Shown here: positions 17,570 to 26,197 of the stretch, in pieces | How the letters are laid out: every line of letters starts with the position of its first letter | Numbering within the stretch: the stretch's first letter is position 1 | NCBI RefSeq assembly: GCF_014854695.1 | Contig: NZ_CP027557.1 | Span: 1,612,001 to 1,676,000 of the forward strand | Origin: Rhodococcus rhodochrous | GTDB taxonomy: Bacteria; Actinomycetota; Actinomycetes; Mycobacteriales; Mycobacteriaceae | DNA: 64,000 nt | Reading direction: 5' to 3' | Notes under the pieces: generated by a model | Seen by the model: only the letters and a program-made list of their open reading frames with translations | What the model was told of the DNA's origin: nothing | Databases searched by the model: none | Translations under genes and position numbers: made by a program

Positions 17570-19540
17570 ATGACCACCAAGATCACCGTCGAACGCCCCG
17601 GGATGCTCACCACCGTCCAGGACTATCCCGGACGCACCGGTTACTGGCAGATCGGTGTGCCGCCCTCGGGCCCCATGGACGACCTGTCGTTCCGCCTCGG
17701 CAACGTCGCGCTCGGCAACGACGAGGGCGCCCCTGGCCTCGAGACCGCCATGGCCGGCCCCGCCCTGCGGTTCACGGAGGAGACCGAGGTGTGCGTGACG
17801 GGTGCGCCCGTCACCGTGCGCGTCGGCGGGGCCGCCGTCCCGCAGTGGCGCCCGGTCACCGTCCCGGCGGGCGGCCTGCTCGACGTCGGAGCTGTCTCCG
17901 GGCCGGGGCTGCGTGTCTACGTCCTCGTTCGCGGTGGTCTCGACGTCCCCGAATTCCTCGGCAGCGCATCGACCTTCACGCTCGGAACGTTCGGCGGTCA
18001 CGAGGGTCGCACGCTGCGCGAGGGTGACGTCCTCGTCGTCGGGGAGACCGCTCCCGGCACGAGTGCCCCGGTCCCGTCCGAGCACGTGCCCGCACTGAGC
18101 ACGCGCTGGGAGATCGCGGTCACCGAAGGTCCGCACGGCGCACCCGAATTCTTCACCCGCGCCGACATCGACGCCCTCTACGCCACCGACTACGAGGTGC
18201 ACTTCAACTCCGACCGCACCGGCGTGCGGCTCATCGGCCCCAAGCCCGAATGGGCGCGCACCGACGGCGGCGAGGCGGGCCTGCACCCGTCGAACATCCA
18301 CGACAACGCCTACTCCGTCGGCGCACTCGACTTCACCGGCGACACCCCGATCCTGCTCGGCCCCGACGGTCCCAGCCTCGGCGGGTTCGTGTGCCCGGTG
18401 ACCGTCGTGGCCGCCGACCGTTGGAAGCTCGGCCAGCTCGCTCCCGGCAACACGGTCCGGTTCGTGCCCGTGAAGTCGCAGCACACCGCCTCCCGCCGCG
18501 AACTCGGCGTCGCGCGTCGCGCCGGACTGTCGCTGGTCACCTCGGCCGGTGGCGACGGTGACGACGGAGTGCTCACCCGCCGCGACGGCCACACCGCCGT
18601 CACCTACCGTCGTAGCGGCGACGACAACGTCCTCGTCGAGTACGGCGACATGACCCTCGACCTGGCGCTGCGGGCCCGCGTGCACGCGCTGCACCAGCGC
18701 CTCGACGCCGACCGTCCTGCGGGTCTGCTCGAACTCACCCCGGGAATCCGGTCGCTGCAGGTCAAGGTCGACCCCGACGTCCTGCCCGTGCCGACCCTGC
18801 TCGGCCTGCTCGGCGAGGTCGAGGACACCATCGGCGACAGTGACGAACTCGAGGTCCCCAGCCGGCAGGTGCGACTCCCGCTGTCCTGGGACGACCCGGC
18901 GACCCGCGAGGCCATCCAGCGCTACATGCACGGCGTGCGCTCCGACGCCCCGTGGTGCCCGTGGAACATCGAGTTCATCCGCCGCATGAACGGCCTCGAC
19001 ACCGTCGCCGATGTCTTCGACACCGTCTTCGCCGCCGACTACATGGTCCTCGGCCTCGGCGACGTCTACCTCGGCGCCCCGGTCGCGACGCCGCTCGACC
19101 CGCGGCACCGCCTCGTCACCACCAAGTACAACCCCGCCCGCACCTGGACTCCGGAGAACGCCGTGGGCATCGGCGGCGCCTACCTGTGCATCTACGGTAT
19201 GGAGGGCCCCGGCGGCTACCAGTTCGTCGGCCGCACCACCCAGGTGTGGAATCACCGGCACCCGCAGCCCGCCGGCCCGTTCGAGGACGGCACCCCGTGG
19301 CTGCTGCGCTTCTTCGACCGCATCTCGTGGTACCCCGTCGACCCCGACGAACTGCTCGATCTGCGAGCGGATCTCGCTGCGGGTCGCGGTGGGGGAGTGG
19401 AGATCACCGACGGCACCTTCTCCCTCGCCGCGCACCGGAAGTTCCTCGCGGACAACGCTGCTTCGATCAGCGAGTTCCAGGCGACGCAGTCCGTCGCCTT
19501 CGGCCAGGAGCGCGCGCGGTGGAAGGCGAACGGCGTATGA
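17570..19540 (+). CDS. KipA-KipI carboxyltransferase-like protein (urea carboxylase/5-oxoprolinase family) lacking biotin domains
   Basis: 656 residues. The N-terminal half is AHS2/KipA-like (VQDYPGRTGYWQIGVPPSGP; LGSASTFTLGTFGG; PSNIHDNAYSVG). The C-terminal half is AHS1/KipI-like (VEYGDMTLDLALRARVHALH; IRSLQVKVDP; WCPWNIEFIRRMNG; NPARTWTPENAVGIGG). The order KipA-KipI is that of the carboxyltransferase core of urea and guanidine carboxylases, but the usual N-terminal biotin carboxylase (~450 residues) and C-terminal biotin-lipoyl domain are absent. A separate 5-oxoprolinase PxpA (LamB/YcsF) gene is also absent. It may act with biotin subunits encoded elsewhere or have a biotin-free amide-handling role. 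Confidence 0.85.
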   Translation: MTTKITVERPGMLTTVQDYPGRTGYWQIGVPPSGPMDDLSFRLGNVALGNDEGAPGLETAMAGPALRFTEETEVCVTGAPVTVRVGGAAVPQWRPVTVPAGGLLDVGAVSGPGLRVYVLVRGGLDVPEFLGSASTFTLGTFGGHEGRTLREGDVLVVGETAPGTSAPVPSEHVPALSTRWEIAVTEGPHGAPEFFTRADIDALYATDYEVHFNSDRTGVRLIGPKPEWARTDGGEAGLHPSNIHDNAYSVGALDFTGDTPILLGPDGPSLGGFVCPVTVVAADRWKLGQLAPGNTVRFVPVKSQHTASRRELGVARRAGLSLVTSAGGDGDDGVLTRRDGHTAVTYRRSGDDNVLVEYGDMTLDLALRARVHALHQRLDADRPAGLLELTPGIRSLQVKVDPDVLPVPTLLGLLGEVEDTIGDSDELEVPSRQVRLPLSWDDPATREAIQRYMHGVRSDAPWCPWNIEFIRRMNGLDTVADVFDTVFAADYMVLGLGDVYLGAPVATPLDPRHRLVTTKYNPARTWTPENAVGIGGAYLCIYGMEGPGGYQFVGRTTQVWNHRHPQPAGPFEDGTPWLLRFFDRISWYPVDPDELLDLRADLAAGRGGGVEITDGTFSLAAHRKFLADNAASISEFQATQSVAFGQERARWKANGV

Positions 19541-20304
19541 CGGTCGCCGAACGGATCCGTCCGGTGGGAACCCAGTTCGAGCGAACACTGTTGGCTCGGC
19601 CGGGAGCCATCCCGGACACCACCACCCGCGTCACGTGGCTGCAGGGTGAGCGGTTGTACTGCGACCTGCGACGACCGGCGACACTACCGACGGTGACGGC
19701 TCCTGCCCTCGCCGAGATGGAGATCGACGACCTCGTCGCTCTCGCGAGCCAGGACGGATTCGCCGGCCGGCTGCTCGACAGCAGCAAACATGTCGAATGG
19801 GAACGGGCCGTGTCGTTCCATCCGCTCGGACCGACGCCCGATGCCGGCACCCTGGCGACCCTCGACGCCGACACGCTCGTCGAACACGGTGTGTTCGAGG
19901 AGTACACCGAGCACTGGCGCATCACGGATGTCTCGCCCGACATCGAGGAGTATCTCCTCGAGGACGTCGAGACCGGAGCTACCGCAGTGCTCGTGCGGGT
20001 CGGAGAGTGCTTCGCGTTCGGGCGTGGTCGCGATCGTGCGATCGGATCCGAACCGCTGGTCGAGCAGATCCTCGGCGCAGCGACGGTGTCGGATGCCCGA
20101 GCGTTGCTGGACTGCGAGATCGCGGTGGGCCGCATCGAGGACGACCGGTGGACCATCGCCGCATCGACCCTTCCGTTCCGAGCCGGAGGCAAACTCCAGC
20201 CCGTCTTCGGTCACGAGATCCGTACCCGAGACACAGCATTCGATGGAACGCCCGTCACCCGGAGATGGCGTTCGGTCGACTCGACCCCGAGGAGCGACGC
20301 ATGA
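19537..20304 (+). CDS. Conserved hypothetical protein (WLQ...GFAG family)
   Basis: 255 residues, cytoplasmic, overlapping its neighbours by 4 bases on both sides. Landmarks are TTRVTWLQGERLYCDLR near residue 30, LASQDGFAGRLLD near 70, EWERAVSFHP and EEYTEHWRI. I know proteobacterial hypothetical proteins with this WLQ/DLR...GFAG...EHW layout, which looks like a beta-barrel of lipocalin type, but no biochemical role. Its place inside the operon, between the carboxyltransferase-like protein and the oxygenase, suggests a direct part in the pathway, such as a binding protein, isomerase or accessory factor. That is inference. Confidence 0.75.
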   Translation: MTVAERIRPVGTQFERTLLARPGAIPDTTTRVTWLQGERLYCDLRRPATLPTVTAPALAEMEIDDLVALASQDGFAGRLLDSSKHVEWERAVSFHPLGPTPDAGTLATLDADTLVEHGVFEEYTEHWRITDVSPDIEEYLLEDVETGATAVLVRVGECFAFGRGRDRAIGSEPLVEQILGAATVSDARALLDCEIAVGRIEDDRWTIAASTLPFRAGGKLQPVFGHEIRTRDTAFDGTPVTRRWRSVDSTPRSDA

Positions 20305-21332
20305 CGTTCACGAGCATTCCCGTCGTCGATGTGCATGCACTGGTGTCCGGCGATGAAATCGGACGCGACGCCGTCGTCGCCGAACTCGGGCGCGCCGCAC
20401 GAGAGGTCGGCTTCGCGCAGATCGTCGGACACGGTGTCGATCCCATCCTCGTCGGCGGATTGAAGGACGCGGCCGAACGCTTCTTCGCTCTTCCCGACAA
20501 AGCGAAAATGGATGTGTACATCGGCAATTCCACGAACCACCGCGGCTATGTGCCGCCCGGTGAGGAAGTGTTCGCCGGTGCCACGCCGGACCACAAGGAA
20601 GCGTTCGACCTGTCGATCGACCTTCCCTCCGATCATCCCGAATATGTCGCCGGCAATCCGCTGCTCGGCCCGAACCAGTGGCCCGACCTGCCGGACTTCG
20701 ACAAGCCCGCGAATGCATACTACGAAGCCGTCTTCGCTCTGGGTCGTGTGTTGTTGCGCGCCTTCGCCAAAACGCTCGGCGAGCCGGCGGATCGGTTCGA
20801 CCGCTATGTGACCACGCCGCCTGCTCAACTTCGAATGATCCACTATCCCTACGATCCCGACGCCTCGGACCGTCCCGGCATCGGTGCCCACACCGACTAC
20901 GAGGTGTTCACTCTTCTGCTCCCAACGGCACCGGGACTCGAGGTCCTCAACGCCGACGGCGACTGGATCGACGTGCCCTACCGCGACGATGCCTTCGTCC
21001 TGAATATCGGTGACCTGCTGGAGATCTGGACCAACGGAGTATTTACAGCGACGTCACATCGGGTGCGTAAGGTTGCCGAGGAACGTTACTCGTTCCCCTT
21101 GTTCTTCAACGTCGACCACGACACCCGGGTCGAGCCGCTGGAGAGGTTCGTCGACGCCGACGGACCGCGCTACGGCGGAGTCACTGCCGGCGAGCACCTG
21201 TTCGCCCAGACGGCCCAGAGCTTCACCTATCTCCGCAAGCGGCTCGCCGCGGGCGAGATCACCCTTCCCGACAATGCACGCCCCCTCTACTCGCTCGGAC
21301 GCGAAGCCCAACGCAGCGCTCCTGCCGTCTGA
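20301..21332 (+). CDS. 2-oxoglutarate/Fe(II)-dependent oxygenase (isopenicillin N synthase-like)
   Basis: 343 residues. The DIOX_N region (PVVDVHALVSGDE, VGFAQIVGHGVDP) is followed by the double-stranded beta-helix core with the iron triad His197-x-Asp199 (GAHTDYE) and His253 (TSHRV), and Arg in ERYSFPLFF for 2-oxoglutarate. It is the only redox enzyme in the operon, so it probably hydroxylates or dealkylates the substrate before or after amidolyase-type steps. Relatives act on guanidino compounds (2-ODD-C23 type homoarginine/guanidine hydroxylases) among many other substrates. ATG at 20301 has GAGGAGCG upstream and overlaps the previous stop. Confidence 0.88.
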   Translation: MTFTSIPVVDVHALVSGDEIGRDAVVAELGRAAREVGFAQIVGHGVDPILVGGLKDAAERFFALPDKAKMDVYIGNSTNHRGYVPPGEEVFAGATPDHKEAFDLSIDLPSDHPEYVAGNPLLGPNQWPDLPDFDKPANAYYEAVFALGRVLLRAFAKTLGEPADRFDRYVTTPPAQLRMIHYPYDPDASDRPGIGAHTDYEVFTLLLPTAPGLEVLNADGDWIDVPYRDDAFVLNIGDLLEIWTNGVFTATSHRVRKVAEERYSFPLFFNVDHDTRVEPLERFVDADGPRYGGVTAGEHLFAQTAQSFTYLRKRLAAGEITLPDNARPLYSLGREAQRSAPAV

Positions 21333-21353
21333 CCTTCTCCATACGGAGCTGCC

Positions 21354-22835
21354 ATGATCATCACCGGTGTCGCCGTGTGCCTCGTCGTACTTCTCGGGGC
21401 CGGCTTCTACTCCACTCGCAAGGTCCGGGGACAGGCCGGGAACTTCCTTCTCGCCGGTCGTTCCCTGGGTGCCCCCGTCCTGGCCGTCCTGCTCATGTCG
21501 CAGGTCATCGATTCCAATGCGACCCTCGGTTCCGCCGACCTCGCGGCCGGATTCGGCTTCTGGGCCGGCGCGGCGATGCCCTTGGGTGTCGCGCTGAGCG
21601 TGCTACTCGTCGGACTGTTCTTCGCCAAGCGTCTGCGGGCCACCGGCGTCGTGACCCTGCCCGAGTTCTTCGCTCGCAGGTTCGGCCGCGGCACCGAGGT
21701 CACCGCATCCGTGCTCACCGTCGGCAGCTTCGGCATCCTCCTCGCCGGCAACCTCGTCGCCCTGGGCTACCTGCTCCAGTACTTCCTCGGACTGAACTAC
21801 ACGGCAGCGGTGCTGGTGATCATCCCGTTCGTGCTGGCCTACACGATGGCCGGCGGCATGTTCGCCAGCGTCTACACCGGCATGGTGCAGTTCGCGGTGA
21901 TGGGGGTCGGCATCGTCTCGCTGCTCGCGTGGGTCGCGTTCGGCCCCGGCTTCACTCACGGCGACGGACTCGGCATCGGCGATCTCGGCCAGCTCACCGA
22001 TCCGGCACAGGGGGCCGCGATCAACTGGGCCACCATCGTCGCTCTCGGTCTCGGCAACCTCGTCGCGATCGACCTGATGCAGCGCGTGTTCTCCGCCAAG
22101 TCCCCGATCGCTGCGCAGCGCGCCTGCTTCTCTGCGGCGACCGGCATTCTCGTTCTGTGCGTGCCGCTCTCCTTCGTCGCCCTCGCAGCCGTGTCGATCG
22201 TCGGCGACAGCGCAGCCGACGCCCCGATCCTCTACGTTCTGCTGGGCGAGTACACGCCGCAGTGGTTGTCGATCCTTGTGCTTTCCGGTCTGGTGACGGC
22301 TTCGCTGACCACGATCAGTGGTGTGCTGCTGTCCACCGCGACGGTTCTGGTGCGCAATGTCTTCCGGGTCGGCGGCGAGAACGCCGCGATGTCGTCGGAC
22401 GTCATGAAGGCCACCCGCCTGCTCATGCTCCCGATGGCCGCCTTCGGTGCCCTTGTCGCCCTGCGGGTCCCGCAGACCGGCATCCTGCTCACCCTCACCT
22501 TCGACCTGCTGCTCGCCTCGCTGGTCGTGCCGTTCATCCTCGGACTGTTCTGGTCGCGCGGTGACGGTCGCGCCGTGGCCGCCGCAGCGATCGCCGGCAT
22601 CACGGTGCGCGCCGGCTTCTTCGTCCTCACCCCGACGATCTACGGCGTCGACAACACCCTGCTGTACATCCCGAACTCTCTGGTCACTTCGAGCGTCGAC
22701 GGCTGGACGACCTTCCTCGGCTTCCTGGTCTCGCTGGTCGCATACGTGACCGTCGCGCTGGTGCGCCGTCCGGTCCCGACGATCACGGTGCCGGAACCCG
22801 TCGTCGTCCCCGCGAAGCAGCCGGTCGCGGTGTAG
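21354..22835 (+). CDS. Sodium:solute symporter (SSS family) transporter
   Basis: 493 residues with about 13 hydrophobic helices; MIITGVAVCLVVLL start, YSTRKV, FLLAGRSLG and the family region AYTMAGGMFASVYTGMVQF. SSS carriers import small polar solutes such as proline, urea or pantothenate with Na+. Being 21 bases after the oxygenase, it is the likely uptake system for the substrate of the operon. The stop codon is followed at once by a family B hairpin, which may end the transcript. Confidence 0.9.
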   Translation: MIITGVAVCLVVLLGAGFYSTRKVRGQAGNFLLAGRSLGAPVLAVLLMSQVIDSNATLGSADLAAGFGFWAGAAMPLGVALSVLLVGLFFAKRLRATGVVTLPEFFARRFGRGTEVTASVLTVGSFGILLAGNLVALGYLLQYFLGLNYTAAVLVIIPFVLAYTMAGGMFASVYTGMVQFAVMGVGIVSLLAWVAFGPGFTHGDGLGIGDLGQLTDPAQGAAINWATIVALGLGNLVAIDLMQRVFSAKSPIAAQRACFSAATGILVLCVPLSFVALAAVSIVGDSAADAPILYVLLGEYTPQWLSILVLSGLVTASLTTISGVLLSTATVLVRNVFRVGGENAAMSSDVMKATRLLMLPMAAFGALVALRVPQTGILLTLTFDLLLASLVVPFILGLFWSRGDGRAVAAAAIAGITVRAGFFVLTPTIYGVDNTLLYIPNSLVTSSVDGWTTFLGFLVSLVAYVTVALVRRPVPTITVPEPVVVPAKQPVAV

Positions 22836-22900
22836 TTCGCGCGCCGAACCGGGGCTTGCTACCGCAACACGCGGGGCGAGCCCCGGTTCATCGCGTCAGC
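22836..22900. repeat. Family B palindromic repeat, copy 1
   Basis: Begins at the base after the symporter TAG stop. GCGCCGAACCGGGGCTTGC, a central TACCGCAACACG and GGGCGAGCCCCGGTTC form a strong hairpin. Four copies of this family are found between 22.8 and 30.7 kb. Confidence 0.8.
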
Positions 22901-22950
22901 CTTTGTGCGGGATCTCCACGTCGGAACCTCGATCCGTTTCCGTCGACGGT

Positions 22951-23019
22951 CGTCCGCACGCCGAACCGGGGCTTGCTACCGCAACACGCGGGGCGAGCCC
23001 CGGTTCAGCGCGTCAGCTT
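22951..23019. repeat. Family B palindromic repeat, copy 2
   Basis: Same core as copy 1 (ACGCCGAACCGGGGCTTGC ... GGGCGAGCCCCGGTTC). The right arm contains the stop codon of the minus-strand DUF559 gene (23005-23007). Confidence 0.8.
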
Positions 23020-23898
23020 CGCAGCGCGACGCGCAGCCTGCCGGAGTCTCTCCGCCACGACGTCGAACCGCTCCAATTCCGCCCAGGTCCAGCGCACCAC
23101 TTCGTAGCCTGCGTCGCGGATCGCGTCCTGCCGGAGCTTCTCGTCGAACACATCGCGCGGATCGGAATACTTGATCCGCCCGTCGAACTCGCCGACGACG
23201 CCGTTCTCCCAGAAGAAGTCGACGCGGTAGCGTCGCCCGTTTCCGCCCACGATCTCGTACTGGAGGATCGGTCGCGGCAGTCCTGCTTCCGCAATGCGTA
23301 GACGCGACAGCGATTCGCCCGCACTCTCGCTGCGACCGTCCAGGAACGGCACCACCGTGCGGGCGCGGGCGAGTCCGTGGCGAGTGCGGGCATCGACCAG
23401 CTCGCGTGAAACCTGTTCACGCATTCCGGGATGCAGACGAAGCGCGGAATCACCGGCAATGACGGCCTGCTCCTTCGGGAGCGTGCGTGCAAGGTCGACG
23501 ACGGTCCGTGCGACCGAGGTGACGGACACTCCGTCGACGACCGCCACGTCACCGAGTTCGGTCGGATGCACATGGATCTGAGAAGTGACGCGACCGCGCC
23601 GCGTAGCGGGCCGGGAGATGTGGACGAGATCGAGCGGGACATCCCAGAGTTCGAGGCCGTGCAGGGCTGCAGCCGACGTGTGGCTGAGTGCTTCTTCGGG
23701 GCCGAGGGTCGCTCCGACATGTCGGGCACGGACACGGTGGACGCCAACCGGCCCGAGGGCGTCGACGTCGCAACGGTGCAGATAGCAGCCGCGCCCGACC
23801 CGTACGAGTGCGCCGGTGCGAACGGCAGTGCGGATGTCGGTGTCCGAGAGACCCGCGACGGTGAGCGAGGTGTTGGTGAGGATGTTCGGATCTGTCAC
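23005..23898 (-). CDS. DUF559-domain protein with AbiEi-type N-terminal region
   Basis: About 297 residues. The N-terminal half resembles the type IV antitoxin AbiEi/transcriptional regulator region (ILTNTSLTVAGLSDTDIRTA; GRGCYLHRCDVDA; SHTSAAALHGLELW). The C-terminal half is DUF559, a PD-(D/E)XK endonuclease-like fold: VDFFWENGVVGEFDGRIKYS and KLRQDAIRDAGYEVVRWTW. Such proteins are common and variable in mycobacteria and rhodococci; the nuclease-like function is not proven. GTG at 23896-23898 has AGGA upstream; an earlier GTG at 23940 is possible. No toxin partner is adjacent. Confidence 0.8.
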   Translation of the reverse strand: MTDPNILTNTSLTVAGLSDTDIRTAVRTGALVRVGRGCYLHRCDVDALGPVGVHRVRARHVGATLGPEEALSHTSAAALHGLELWDVPLDLVHISRPATRRGRVTSQIHVHPTELGDVAVVDGVSVTSVARTVVDLARTLPKEQAVIAGDSALRLHPGMREQVSRELVDARTRHGLARARTVVPFLDGRSESAGESLSRLRIAEAGLPRPILQYEIVGGNGRRYRVDFFWENGVVGEFDGRIKYSDPRDVFDEKLRQDAIRDAGYEVVRWTWAELERFDVVAERLRQAARRAAKLTR

Positions 23899-24010
23899 GA
23901 CGACGATCCTGCGCGGGACGACACCCACCGAACCCGCCACGACCTCCCGATCCGGCGCACCTGTGGATCGATCGTGGGGTTGGGGACAAACCGGAGTTCG
24001 AAGGGCGTCG

Positions 24011-24070
24011 ACGCGCCGAACCGAGGTTCGCGCGTGCTACAGCGGCGGCGAATCCCGGTTCGGCGCGTTT
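24011..24070. repeat. Family B palindromic repeat, copy 3 (divergent)
   Basis: ACGCGCCGAACCGAGGTTCG ... AATCCCGGTTCGGCGCGT; arms conserved, centre different from copies 1, 2 and 4. A T-run follows on the plus strand. It sits just after the stop of the ABM-fold gene (minus strand). Confidence 0.65.
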
Positions 24071-24072
24071 TT

Positions 24073-24384
24073 CTACTTCTCGAAGACGATGTCCTCGATG
24101 AGCGTGTGCTGCTCCACCGCGGAGGGTGCCTGCATGCCCGGCGCCTGGTCGTCCGAGTGCGACGCCTTGAACGAGTCCGAACGCAGCCATGCGAGGAAGT
24201 CGTCCTTGGAATCGAACTCCATGGTGGACACATAGGGCAGGCCGTCGGCTGCGGGACGCATCAGCGTCGTGCGGTTGAGGCCCGGCACTCCGTCGAGCGT
24301 CGAACGCATGCTCTCGACGAAGACCTTTTCGAATGCTTCGGTGGTGTCGGCAGGAACGTCGATGCGGTTGGTGATGACGTACAC
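24073..24384 (-). CDS. ABM-fold monooxygenase / heme-degrading-like protein
   Basis: 103 residues, the size and pattern of the antibiotic-biosynthesis-monooxygenase (dimeric alpha+beta barrel) family: YVITNRIDVPADTTEAFEK, VPGLNRTTLMRPAADG, YVSTMEFDSKDDFLAWLRS. Family members include IsdG/MhuD heme oxygenases and small cofactor-free monooxygenases. GTG at 24382-24384 follows AAAGGG. It has its own AT-rich promoter-like region, downstream of two half ABC transporters on the same strand; if those handle siderophore iron, a heme- or iron-linked role would fit. That is inference. Confidence 0.75.
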   Translation of the reverse strand: MYVITNRIDVPADTTEAFEKVFVESMRSTLDGVPGLNRTTLMRPAADGLPYVSTMEFDSKDDFLAWLRSDSFKASHSDDQAPGMQAPSAVEQHTLIEDIVFEK

Positions 24385-24430
24385 GGTGACCCTTTCTGAG
24401 AAGTCGTGGCGGACCCGGGAGCCCTCGGAA

Positions 24431-24450
24431 ATTATAACGACACCCTGTCG
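24431..24450 (-). promoter_or_regulatory. Promoter -10 with adjoining inverted repeat for the ABM gene
   Basis: On the minus strand a perfect TATAAT (complement of 24431-24436) is preceded by CGACAGGGTGTCG, a 5+3+5 inverted repeat, about 45 bases before the GTG start. The AT-rich box stands out in this high-GC region. A repressor site overlapping the promoter is likely; no clear -35 was found. Confidence 0.45.
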
Positions 24451-24472
24451 AGAACCTGCGGTCCGTGCCCGC

Positions 24473-26197
24473 TCACGATGCGCGGACCGGTGAAGCCACC
24501 CCGACCGACATCTCCCAGAACTGCGCGTAGCGACCGCCGCGACGCACCAGTTCGTCGTGGGTTCCCTGCTCGACGATCCGTCCCCGGTCCAGGAACACGA
24601 TCCGGTCGGCGTCGCGCACGGTGTGCAACCGATGCGCGACCATCAGCACCGTCCGTCCCGCAGTGAGTCGTTCCAATCCGGCGCGGACGACCGCCTCGTT
24701 CTCCGGGTCCAGGGCGGACGTCGTCTCGTCCAGCAGGACGATCGGCGCATCCTTGAGCAGCGCTCGCGCGATCGACACCCGCTGCCGTTCCCCACCGGAC
24801 AACATCGCGCCGCCTTCACCGACCCGCGACGACCAGCCGTCGGGGAGGCGTTCGATCACCTCGTCCAGTCCCGCGGCGGCGCCGGCGGCGCGCACCTTGT
24901 CGTCGGTCGCATCCGGACGTCCGAGTCGCACGTTCTCCTCGAGGGTCCCCTCGAACAGGTAGACGTCCTGGAAGACCACTGCGATCTGCGACATCAGCAC
25001 GTCGGTCGCGATGTCCCGCACATCCACACCGCCGATGCGCACGGAGCCCGCATCCACGTCGTGGAACCGTGCGAGCAGTTGCAGCAGCGTGCTCTTCCCG
25101 GCGCCGGACGGCCCGACCACCGCGAACCGCCGGCCCTGCGGCACCGCCAGCGACAACCCGTCGATCACCGCGCGACCGTCCCGACGGAAGACCACCGAGT
25201 CGAACTCGATGTCGTGACCCTGCGGTCGCATCGGACGAGCCGGCTCGGGGAGGGGAGGGGTGCTCAGGAAGGCGTCCAGTCGGGTCAGTTCGCCGCGGGC
25301 GGCGCGCAGCTTCCCGCCGATCTCCGACAGTGACAACAGCGGTTCGGCGCAACAGCCTGCGAGGACGACGAGTGCCAGCATGTCCGGCACTGCGAGGTCC
25401 CCGCCGATCGCGAGATAGGTGCCCAGCGCCAGAAGGGCGGTGAACGCCGTCTGCACGGTCACCGTCGTAGCGACCATTCCCGGCACGGCTGCGATCGTCG
25501 ATCGTCGCGATGCGCGCCGGATACCGTCGAGAGAGTCGTCGAGCAGCCGGAAACGTTCGGCGGTTCGTCCGCCTGCACGCAGAACGGGCTGCGCCTGGAG
25601 GTATTCGACGACGCGAGCGGTGGCCTCGTGATCGCGTGCGGCCCGTTCGGCATCGGTCGCCGCGGTGGCGCGTGCCGACCACAGCTGCACCGCCGTCACC
25701 ACGGGGATCGCGGCAGCGGCCGCCAGACCCATCCGCAGGTCGTAGGCGGTTATCACCACCACGATGGTCAGCGGGGTCAGGCACGCCGAGACGAACGGCG
25801 CGAGCATGTGGGCGATCACGCTCATCGATTGCAGGACACCGCGACTCGCCGTCGCCGACAGTTCGCCGACCCGGTCGGCGCGATACCAGCCGAGCGGCAA
25901 CCGTACGAGTTGGTCGCCCAGTCGGTGATAGACGCCGCGCAGCAGGGAGGTACCGACGCGGAAGCCCGACAGGTCGCTGACGTAGCGCAGCACCGCGTAG
26001 ACGGCGACCGACGCTCCGAATCCGATCAGCCAGGGTCCGATGTCCGAGGGGGTGTCCCCGAACAGGATGCGCAGCACCGGGACGAGGAAGGCGTACGACA
26101 ACCCCTCGGCGATCGCGCATCCCACCATGAGCGCAAGAGTCCGGCGCAGCGGGCCGGCGTGTTCGCGTCCGAGTGTGCGGAACAGTGTGGTGATCAT
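24473..26197 (-). CDS. ABC transporter half-protein (permease + ATPase), IrtB-like
   Basis: 574 residues: six-helix exporter-type membrane domain (~1-300) then an ATPase with Walker A GPSGAGKST, signature LSGGERQRVS and Walker B IVLLDETTSALD. The overall layout and pairing with another half transporter recall mycobacterial IrtA/IrtB and YbtP/Q, which take up ferric siderophores despite exporter folds; drug or lipid export is the alternative. It overlaps the upstream half transporter by 4 bases (ATGA), so they are expected to form a heterodimer. The SIP reductase domain of IrtA is absent in both. Confidence 0.87.
   Translation of the reverse strand: MITTLFRTLGREHAGPLRRTLALMVGCAIAEGLSYAFLVPVLRILFGDTPSDIGPWLIGFGASVAVYAVLRYVSDLSGFRVGTSLLRGVYHRLGDQLVRLPLGWYRADRVGELSATASRGVLQSMSVIAHMLAPFVSACLTPLTIVVVITAYDLRMGLAAAAAIPVVTAVQLWSARATAATDAERAARDHEATARVVEYLQAQPVLRAGGRTAERFRLLDDSLDGIRRASRRSTIAAVPGMVATTVTVQTAFTALLALGTYLAIGGDLAVPDMLALVVLAGCCAEPLLSLSEIGGKLRAARGELTRLDAFLSTPPLPEPARPMRPQGHDIEFDSVVFRRDGRAVIDGLSLAVPQGRRFAVVGPSGAGKSTLLQLLARFHDVDAGSVRIGGVDVRDIATDVLMSQIAVVFQDVYLFEGTLEENVRLGRPDATDDKVRAAGAAAGLDEVIERLPDGWSSRVGEGGAMLSGGERQRVSIARALLKDAPIVLLDETTSALDPENEAVVRAGLERLTAGRTVLMVAHRLHTVRDADRIVFLDRGRIVEQGTHDELVRRGGRYAQFWEMSVGVASPVRAS

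Noticed and set aside
17570-19540. 5-oxoprolinase PxpBC
   Set aside because: KipI and KipA parts are present but no PxpA (LamB/YcsF) gene is near, and the fused KipA-KipI order with UAAP neighbours fits the urea/guanidine carboxylase core better.
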